Source: Magnaporthiopsis rhizophila
Lineage: Eukaryota; Ascomycota; Sordariomycetes; Magnaporthales; Magnaporthaceae
Direction of reading: 5' to 3'
NCBI GenBank assembly: GCA_003049465.1
Contig: PYSS01000051.1
Coordinates: 186,001-250,000 of the forward strand
Length of the DNA: 64,000 nucleotides
Below, in pieces: positions 55,723 through 64,000 of the stretch (positions are counted from its first letter, which is position 1; each line of letters begins with the position of its first letter). Both the position numbers and the translations under genes were made by a program. The notes under the pieces were generated by a model. It was not told the origin of the DNA and made no database searches. It saw nothing but the letters and a program-made list of their open reading frames with translations.

Positions 55723-57903
55723 GATGGATGACCGGGTGGCCGTCCTGCTGCTGCTGGTGCTGCTGCTCTCAGATAGGTCTTGATGGACGCCTGCAATTCC
55801 ATCAGAGCATAGCAGGCAGGGCGCGAGGCAGAGAGTTCGCTGGCGGGTCCCGGCGGGGGATCAAGAGCAGCCCGCGGGTGTAGGTCACTTGCGCTCCGAC
55901 GCCCGGCCGCTGTCCGGCTGGCGTTTGTTGTCTGGGCGTGGGCCGTGACGGAAGGGCTCCGGTTGGTTGCTGCTACGTAGGTATATATGTAGGCGCTTCT
56001 CACAGGCGGGATAAAGTGCGAGGGCCAGGGCTGGCAGCCCTGGCTCGGATGCTTGTGGGAAGAAAGTCTATGTAGACCAGATGCCGAGAGCGAAGGCGAC
56101 TTCAGCAGCCGGGCGCAGAGGCCCAATGGGGTCCACCCTCCGATCAGGGGTTCAAGCCTGCCACGCCCAGTGTTGTTTACCAGAGTGGAGGAGACGACTT
56201 TTTGGAGAGCAGACAGACAGGCAGCGCAAGCGGTGTCCAGCAGCAGCCGTTGGAGCAGAGCCTCCGCCCTGCAGGTGGGCTCGACCGTTTCGGGGGTTCT
56301 AGGGGTTGATGGACCCAGACACGGATGAGGAGCAGGAGGCCCAAAGCTTGATTGATGGAGATGGTGGTTGGATGGAGATGCCCGCGGCTGGGTGGACTGA
56401 GATGGGCAGGCAGGCAGCGGCAACCTGGACAGGCAAAAACCCCTACCAAGCTCTTCAGGAACAGCTACCTAACCCACCCTGCAGGACCCTGTGCATACTG
56501 GGTTGGTAGCAGCAAAGGCTCGAGTGCGGAGTGCGAAGAAAATAAGGGGAGAGACTCGAAGCTTATGACAAAGCTGGCCCAGGCCTAGGTGGAGGGGTGC
56601 CCTGCCAGCAGCGCGGAGCGAAGCGACTCAGAAGCCGTTGTTTTTGCCTTTTACAGCCTAGACGGAGCCCTGCCCACCAGTGGTGGTGGGGTGCCCAAGG
56701 TCCGCGCTGCGCAGGGAGGAGCCACCAGGACCAAATTCGCAAATCGATCTCGCCCAGCGCGCCAGCCGCTCGGACCAGCAGCCAGCCCCATGCAAAACCA
56801 CACCATCCATGGACCATGGCATTTGTCGATTTGACATTGCCAGCCCGCAGGCTCAAGGTGGCTCGACACCACTTGACACCACTTAACACCAGACATGGTA
56901 TGGTTAGGTCCGGCTGGTCCGCCCAGCCCGGCCTCCGCCGCTAGCACGTCGATCTAGGACGCACAGTCTGGCCGGAGTCGCTCGGGGCGGCCAAGCTAAA
57001 TGTCGAAGCTGCTGAGGCAGGGGTGCCGCGGAACGCTTGCGCATGGACGCGGGGGGCGAGCCGCGGTCATCTGGGTGCAATCTCCCCTATAAACGCCTCC
57101 CCGCGTGTAGTTAGTGGAAAGCATGGCGTCGAGGAGGCGAACAATATTCTAAATGCCCCCCATTGCGCCAAACGAGGGACATACCTAGTACCTAGGTGGG
57201 TATAGTAGCTACCCAGGTAGGTATCAGCCTTGGTACCAGTAGGCAACTAGCTATCACAAGACAACCTAGTCACCATCTAGACTCAGGATTTCGATCCCCG
57301 GGGTCCATGCCGCGCTTGGCCTGGCTTTCCCCTGGCCAGCCAGGTATACATGTCGATCCACCCACCTACGCCAGGATAGACGTGTAAGTGCCGCAAGTCT
57401 GGCCCCAAAGCCATTCTACAATATCAACAGAGCCACTAATTTCGCCAAAAAAAAAAAAAAAAAAAGGTCGGAGGGCTAACTGTGTGTCACATTTACCGGT
57501 GCCGAAGCACGGCCTCCCCTCAGCCTCGGCCCTGGGCGGCTTGGGCCGGTCCTCCGCATGAACTTATGTCTGTCAATCTAGCGGCCCCTTACGAGCCTCG
57601 ATCGAGGCCCACCCACAGATCATCGGACGGCACCCGATGCAGGACCCCACCTCCCTGTGGTCCACTTTATTTTTTCTCAATTGAGCTCCGCCATCGGGCG
57701 ACCTCTTTGGCACCGCCTGGAACCAACAGACTTCAGAGCCTTCCACGCTGGCTTGAAGAGCAGCCGCCACATGTGTGCCTAGCTAAGGTAGGCGGCAAAC
57801 CTTCGAACTGGTTATGTCGAGGACCGTCTACAGATGCGGTCCAGACCCCGCCATCTCCTAGACATGTCCTAGAACGGCCTCCAAGCTAACTCGCTCTAGA
57901 ACC
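55723..57903. other. Gene-poor region between the Zn2Cys6 factor and the mitochondrial protein gene
   Basis: About 2.2 kb between head-to-head starts. An A19 run lies at 57447-57465. A run of TACCTAGGTA-like palindromes occupies about 57180-57240. Open frames (for example minus 55719-56423) are proline-rich chance frames without family resemblance. Confidence 0.5.
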
Positions 57904-58956
57904 ATGTTTCGACAACAGGCTATCCTCGGCCTCAGGCGAGGGTGCGCCGCGTGTGAGCGCCCCGCGGGGCGGGTGCTATCATGGTCTCCGAGCCGCGCCG
58001 CCAGGCAAGACGTTTCCCGCCTCCTCCACCATGCCGTTCCGCCCCGGCGCCTGCTGTCATCGGCCCCGCCAGCCCGTGCCGCCCCTGACACCACCGCCGG
58101 GAAGGCCAGGTCCTTCGCCGACCTGCTGGCTCGCAAGAACGCTCCCACCATACTCTACGAAGCCCCGGCCCACACTCTTTCTCGCTTCTCGAGCTACACT
58201 GCCGGAGTCTTCTGCTTCGTCTTCTCGGGCTATCATTACACTACCGGCATGGCGAACCCCCCGGAGGACATCGCCTGGTTTGTGCCGCACCTCTATGGCA
58301 TTGTGGTCCTGGCCATGGGCGCAATGGGGACATTATTCATCAGCGGCGCCGGCCGCATCATACGGGTCATCAGCGCCGTGCCCCGCGTCGTTGAGGTAGC
58401 CACAAAAAGCGGCGCCCCTGCGGCTCGCGCTCCGTCTCCCGCCCAGAAGGCCGCTGCTGCCGCTACCGCCGCGGCCCGGGGAGTCTCTCCGATACAGCTG
58501 GAGGTGACGGCGAGCCGATATGTGCCCTTCTTGGGCCCCGCGGTGATGCGCGTGGATGCCGACAAGGTCGTGCTCCCTGCGCGACTCCAGCAGCTGCGTG
58601 AGATGGTCGAGTACCTGAGGCAAGGAGGCACTCCTGGAAGCAAGCCGGTGAGCGACACCACCCGGGCACGGCTCGCCGAGATGGCGCTGCGTCGGGCCCG
58701 GTCCGAGGCCGAGGCCAAGTACGACAAGGAGCATCTCATGACGTCGCCGTTCCGGCACCTGGGCCGTGCCGTGAAGGAGGCTTTTGTCGCGACCCGGAGG
58801 GCACTGACAGGCGAGGGCTTCGTCAAAATCAAGATCGGCAACGTGATCTACAAGCTCGATGTCACCAGTGCCTGGGCCCTCGATGACGGAAGGGCCCTCG
58901 ACCGACTGGTTACCATCAACGAGGCGATGCAGCGCCGCCCCAAGTCAAAGCAATAA
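57904..58956 (+). CDS. Mitochondrial two-span membrane protein (TMEM223-like candidate)
   Basis: A single exon of 350 residues. The N-terminus is Arg-rich and without acids for about 50 residues (RRGCAACERPAGRVLSWSPS, RRLLSSAPPARAA), a good mitochondrial presequence. After HTLSRFSSYTAGVFCFVFSG a first membrane span begins; LYGIVVLAMGAMGTLFISGA is the second. The matrix-side C-terminal half has an Ala-rich linker, then TASRYVPFLGPAVMRVDADK and EGFVKIKIGNVIYKLDV, the latter likely beta structure. Size, two spans and presequence recall TMEM223/TMEM186-type inner-membrane proteins that serve respiratory-chain assembly. That assignment is inference; the sequence alone supports only a mitochondrial membrane protein. 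Confidence 0.85.
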   Translation: MFRQQAILGLRRGCAACERPAGRVLSWSPSRAARQDVSRLLHHAVPPRRLLSSAPPARAAPDTTAGKARSFADLLARKNAPTILYEAPAHTLSRFSSYTAGVFCFVFSGYHYTTGMANPPEDIAWFVPHLYGIVVLAMGAMGTLFISGAGRIIRVISAVPRVVEVATKSGAPAARAPSPAQKAAAAATAAARGVSPIQLEVTASRYVPFLGPAVMRVDADKVVLPARLQQLREMVEYLRQGGTPGSKPVSDTTRARLAEMALRRARSEAEAKYDKEHLMTSPFRHLGRAVKEAFVATRRALTGEGFVKIKIGNVIYKLDVTSAWALDDGRALDRLVTINEAMQRRPKSKQ

Positions 58957-61667
58957 TCCCTACGACTCCGAGGCCGTGACGAGTGTCACGCGACCCTCGG
59001 CTCTCTTGTCTGACCGACACAATTCTACCCTTGCGACGAGCTGCTCTGTATGATTGATTCCATTCTCCCTTTCTCGAATGCAAAATCTTTGTATATGCGA
59101 AGAAGCGGTGTAAGAAGCCAGGCGCTGTGGCAGCCCTTGGCAAGCGAAAAAAATTTGATATATTGAACCTGGCGCTTAGTTCCCATAACAGGAAGAAGGA
59201 CAGAAACCCTGATTCCATCAGGCAAAATGCAAGCCAACGGCAACGGGCGGTGCGGGCCAGGCTGGGGAGCCCCGCACAGTCAGTTATAGGTCTCTTCTAG
59301 AGTCATCTCGAGCACTGACCGAGGTACGATGCTATTCAAAAGGGTGAGGGGTATGACTTTCGTCATCTTACCTCCAGCGGCAACCCAAGCAGGCCGTTGG
59401 GACACATAGATCTGCTCATCTCCACAGTGGAACCGCATCGCCGGGGGAAGGACGGTGGCCATATGGATATCCACAGCGAGTGAGGCTGGCGACGAGCGGG
59501 TGGACAGGACACAGCCAGCTGTCGTGGTGGAGTTCGGACCAGGCCACTGGCGCCTGCACAGGGGAAAACACAGCCCTCTGGATCCTCACGGCAATCACAT
59601 CGACCGGGGACAAGGGAAATGCGTTGAAAACCTTGTGGTGGGTCACCCCGGCGTCCCCGCTCCCCACGGCTGGAGAGCACACCGCATGAAACACTGCCAG
59701 GGAAGCTGGGGAGGAGCAGACATCGATCACTGGATCATAGCATCGAGACGGGGGTAGTGAAAAAAGACGTCGTCCCATCTCTGATGGACTCCGCTTCTAT
59801 GTGTGTATGTACTGTACAGACTGTACATGCGCGGTGGAAAGCGCCTGGATGCCACACAAGGCGAGTACCCGCAAAAGGGGCCCTCAGCACCATGGACAAT
59901 GCCACTTTGCGGAAAGGCGATGTCTGTCTGCAATTTCTGTGTTGCGCCATGTGGTTAATGAGATGGCAGGGTCGTTTTAAAGCAGGAACCCGGTCTTTGT
60001 TCTATCATGTCTTCTAGAACCGCAAAAGTACCGACGGCCACCGTGGATAATATCACTCGTGCTGGGAGTGGCCTCGACTCGGGTCCGCAAGGAGGAACCG
60101 TGGAGAGTGCGGCATTTCATGCGGAAAAAAAAAGAAAGAAAGAAAGAAAGAAGAAATCCCGATCGATCGCAACGTCGGGAGGTGGAAGCATGCCCGCTGG
60201 TGCGGACACCCGTCGATCGATAGATCGTCCCCTGGACCCCGAATGGGGCGGTAATTTTGGCCCATCTATGGACGCCTATTCCTACATACACAAGCCGCGT
60301 CGCGATGGGGTAACAAGCCATTCAGGCTATTCCTCGGAATAAAGCAAAATCATGACAACTGGCAGACCGCCAACTGACAAATTTCTCAGTGACAACAACC
60401 AAGAACCAAGGAAGTTGAGACGCATGAGAGCGTGCGGCTCTCCCGTGCCAAGGAAGGCGCTGCGCGGTGTATTGTGGCCGGGGGCCAGGTGTTGAGGGCG
60501 GGGAGGTCTACATAGGTATGCCGAGAGAAGGAGAGCAGGTATGCGGACACAAGACATTGCTACGCTTTACAAATGGCGGAAGATACGAGGCGGTAGGTAG
60601 GTTTGAACTGAAACAAAAATTCGGCGTTGTACTTGTAGGGCTGTACCGTAACTTTCTGTGAGCCGCCTGCTTCAAGAAGTGAGGCGAAAGAAGCTCCCGT
60701 GATCCGGTTGGCCAGCAGGTCATGCCGGCATGGGGCCCTCAACGGCCGGCATATGTATGTACTGTACACACCTGAGGCCGGACACTCAGCCTGCCGCGAA
60801 CAGCACTAATGCCCGTGGATATGGCGTGCTGACGCTGTGAGCAGGGGACTGGGGTCAACACATAGAACGGCAGGGGTCCCTTGGTATGTGCGAGGACGAA
60901 GGAGAAAGAAAGAAAGAAACCGTTCCGATATGGGAGCGACCATCCGTACGGTGTGCATGATGCTTCTTTCTACCGTACCGTACTGCTACCGTAGCCGCCG
61001 TCGTGCCAGCAGCGCGTGGTTCTGCTCCGCAGTCGCACTTGGCGCCGGCGAAAGGTAGCATCTGCACAGCAGACTGCGGTGCCAGCAGGGCAAAGCACAG
61101 ACCATCCACGCCGTTTGCTCCCTGCATCTGGACGCCGATAACACCTTGTCGGCTGGACCCTGGATACACCTATGAATATCAAAGGAGGCACGAATGGAGC
61201 GCAAGACCACGCCATTTTCGTGCATCACGCCAGGCTAGAGCACACATATGTGTCACGTAGAACACAAAGGGCGGCGCTGCAAGCACTTACTAGGTCGGCT
61301 GTTTGTATGCGGCAGCGTAACCCGGAGGGACCGTTCTAATGTGTGCGCAAGGGGATACATGCTGTATGTAGGTGGGATGTCGTGCGAAGTGGGATTGCGC
61401 AGGGTGCGAGCATCACCGGAGGGGAGCTCCAATTGCAATGGAAACCTCGGCCCCTGCCCCCACCTGCAAAAGGAAGCGAAGGGAGCCAAAAAAAAAAATA
61501 AAAAAAAAAAATAGGCACGGCATGCATAACAAACCACCACCATTTGGGATGAGCGGTGAGCAGGGCGGTTGGCGTATCAGCGGGCATCATTCAAGTCCCT
61601 GCGGATGGCCTTTGCCATGCCGGGACGCACCTGCATGGCGGGAAATGAGTAATGCGAACGAAAACGA

Positions 61668-61700
<33 letters not shown>

Positions 61701-63458
61701 CGACGTCCGTGATTCTATGGAGGGCAGGGCCGGCTTGGTAGGTAGCGCTTTTTCGGCTTCCTCGTTCTCCGTCCAGGAGGGAACGCCGCCATCGAGTCTA
61801 ACTCGGAGCATCCCAAAAAGCGCTGCAGTTTAACGCGGCTCGGAGATACTCTTTTTTGGGGCGTGCACGCGTTGATGATCCCGCGGATCATAAAAGAGAA
61901 AAAAAAAAAAAGGTTAAGAGAAGAAAGACCTTCCCGTTCCATGCCATATCGCCGCCCACTACTAGGACCGGCGCGAAGAGAAAATAAAAAGGCCGCCGAT
62001 GTTGAATCTCGACGGCACTTCGGGCTAGCCCCCCGGCTGCTATTGGCCGCCCATGTGCATCAGTGTGGCAGCCACTGGTCATGCAGCAGGTTGCAGTTTT
62101 CCGACTGTGCGGAAATGTGGGGTGTTTAGGTCCCCTTGGAGATCGGGATATTGTTCCTTCGCTTTTGAGCTATCCGCCCTACCTACCTATTCTTTATTAT
62201 TCTTCCCTGATTTTTCTTTTTTTCTTTTTTTTTTTCCCTCATCTCCCGCATCCATTTAGCCTGGGCTGACCAGCCGTAGATTTCCCTCTTGCGCTGACCG
62301 CCTTCTCGAGCCGCCTCAACGGGATGGGTGGATGGATGGAGGGGCACGGCGGGGAGGGAAGGGAGGCAGATTGTCGGCCACGGCTGATCATCCCCCCTCA
62401 TCCTCGGTCGTCGTTGGCTATCTCGGCCGATCGTCCGCGGATCACACTTGCGGAAATCCGAGTCGTGACCGGCAATCCCCTGCCCTCTGAAGCCACCGCA
62501 ACCGCACCATTCGGGATCCATGGGCTTGTCACCGCACCAAGCTAGTCGTTCATAGGCCGCTCCGAGGAGACGAGGTGAAGGGGTTTAAAAGATCTTCACT
62601 GGGCTGTTCTGGTCGGCGGCTTTGCCGTCGGCATGCCAAGCATGGTACCCTTTCGGCGAAGTTGTTTAGCAGTGGCAGCCAGATGCGCCAGACCAGCAAC
62701 AGGGGCCTTCAAGTAAGCGGGCGGGCGCGCATCCAAACCGGCTTCACACCACCTTTTTGGGAAATCGTGCATCCGCAAAGGACATTGCGTCTGCATCTCC
62801 ACCGCCTTCTCTATGATTCTCACAGCTACACTCCGACCTCGCTGTCCTAGCCTGATTCCCGCCCACTTCTCCTATAGCAGGGGCTCATATAGGTGTAAAT
62901 GGGCGTGTCTCATATACCTTCCTACTCAAAAGGTTATACATAGGTAGCTTGACAGGTAGGTAGTTAGCTTCGTTGCACGTGCCTACTTATGCAATAGGGA
63001 GACGCGAGACCCGACGGAAGAACGAGAAAAGAAGGCTGCATGGCGGGGTGAGCATCACATCCAAGTATAGCAAAGGTTGCTGCTTGGCGGCGCCTACGCT
63101 GGGCTCATAGACCTACGCTCGCGGTTGAGGTCGCACGCACACCGGTCTGCCATGGCCTGAGTGAGTGCCGGGTGGCGGCTACGGACCGCAGTCAGCAGCG
63201 AGCATCAATGTCTCTCTTCCATATCCAACCCACAGTTCACGCGTGGTGGCACCATGAATTGAGGGGTCCTTGATCCTCAGGCTTGCGGGAGATGCGACGA
63301 ACACATGCGCACGAGGCTGATCTCAACCGAGCACGGTCGGTCACTTGATAACGCAGCCACCAAGAAAAAGCCCCCCGGAATGCATGGTGGGGAGGGGCGC
63401 GGGGCCATCCCCCCCCCCCCCTTCTGGCCACAAGGGTCCTTCCAATGCCAGCCGGGTT
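58957..63458. other. Gene-poor right-hand region
   Basis: About 4.5 kb with many short overlapping frames and no recognisable protein. Holds a GAAA-type tract near 60124-60156, A-rich tracts near 61489-61512 and T-rich tracts near 62215-62236. No transposon remnant or RNA gene is recognised. Confidence 0.5.
61668..61700. repeat. (GGCT)n tetranucleotide repeat, about 8 units
   Basis: Perfect GGCT repeat of 33 nt in non-coding DNA. Confidence 0.95.
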
Positions 63459-63625
63459 CGGCCAGCAACCTGTCTTGTCCTAGGACCTTCTACCCGATGG
63501 GATTGGCCCGGCAAGCGACGACAGAGGAGGCAGATATCAAANCGGCCAGCAACCTGTCTTGTCCTAGGACCTTCTACCCGATGGGATTGGCCCGGCAAGC
63601 GACGACAGAGGAGGCAGATATCAAA
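63459..63625. repeat. Exact 83-nt direct duplication flanking a single N
   Basis: 63459-63541 and 63543-63625 are identical and are separated only by N at 63542. This is the signature of two overlapping contig ends placed side by side rather than merged. Confidence 0.95.
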
Positions 63626-64000
63626 CCGTCGGTCGCGACACACCCAGGCCAGCGCGCCTGGCCGTCAACTGGCGGTGAGACTGCATCATGGCATTTTTTT
63701 TCTTCTCCCACACCACCCCCGCCCTCGGTCGCGGGACAGATATGGAAGCATTCCGCATGTCGTCGCATTTATTAATTGTTTTTCATGTTCTTCTTCTTGT
63801 CGCATTCGAGGGGCTACATCGCGCTCCTGTCTCGGGCTTGGCATCTGACTGGCGGCAAAGAGGAAGTTGCGTTGCATATGGGTTGATTAGGCTGTGGGCT
63901 GGTGGTCTTCTGGCCTTCCCCCACGTGTGCATCAAAAACTTTGACAGGATGATGCCACCGAGGCTCGAGAGAATCCCGACAGCCAGGCGCGGTGCAAAAA
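63626..64000. other. Window end, no gene seen
   Basis: About 375 nt of unique sequence with a T-run near 63693-63701. No feature recognised. Confidence 0.5.

Noticed and set aside
58957..64000. Possible transposon remnant or RIP-mutated repeat in the gene-poor right end
   Set aside because: No terminal repeats, no transposase or reverse-transcriptase motifs, and no strong AT bias as RIP would give.

Overview
The window is nuclear DNA of a filamentous ascomycete (Pezizomycotina, most likely Sordariomycetes). The evidence is short GT..AG introns of about 50-260 nt, GC-rich third positions in the genes, CT-rich leaders, a copper-fist and a Zn2Cys6 regulator, a fungal P450, a GH36 glycosidase, an OPT transporter and a fungal Ypp1/Rhf1-type gene. 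I recognise no transposon, rDNA, CRISPR or viral element. Gene models were built by eye: splice sites were chosen so that frames join and family motifs continue. They are strong for most genes but have no transcript support.

Layout. 1-1951 (+): 5'-truncated DUF726 membrane protein. 2228-2813: pure CT tract. 2832-4232 (-): charged SR-like nuclear protein. 5002-7033 (-): copper-fist regulator. 9355-11844 (-): U2SURP/SR140-like splicing factor. 12929-14494 (+): FAD amine oxidase. 15308-16215 (-): TATA-binding protein. 17623 (+): an orphan first exon. 19793-21896 (-): ETF-ubiquinone oxidoreductase. 22799-25524 (-): GH36, divergent from a P450 at 26088-27922 (+). 28315-29256 (-): secreted Asn/Gly/Lys-rich protein. 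29257-32287: no gene seen. 32288-32360 (-): tRNA-Val(AAC). 32730-33920 (-): DUF1295 membrane protein. 34608-35504 (+): WW protein, followed by a ~60 bp minisatellite. 36455-38932 (-): Rix1. 39916-43826 (+): Ypp1/TTC7. 44205-45011 (+): DHFR. 45312-46418 (-): Cbp3. 46931-48490 (-): mitochondrial ketoacyl-ACP synthase. 49635-52224 (+): OPT transporter. 52881-55722 (-): Zn2Cys6 factor. 57904-58956 (+): mitochondrial two-span protein. 58957-64000: no gene seen.

How the genes relate. Most of the window is housekeeping: transcription (TBP), splicing (U2SURP-like), ribosome assembly (Rix1), plasma-membrane PI4-kinase scaffolding (Ypp1), folate metabolism (DHFR) and mitochondrial function (ETF-QO, Cbp3, ketoacyl synthase, the two-span protein). 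The more accessory genes are the GH36/P450 divergent pair, the secreted low-complexity protein and the OPT transporter. There is no backbone synthase, so I see no secondary-metabolite cluster.

Two places carry single Ns with assembly implications: a poly-A tract at 39191-39254, and an exact 83-nt duplication around an N at 63542. I did not find a convincing undescribed system. The most useful leads are split or hidden exons that single-frame reading would miss (ETF-QO iron-sulfur exon, copper-fist first exon, GH36 first exon, Zn2Cys6 3' exons), the secreted protein, and the two repeat arrays lying in 3' flanks.
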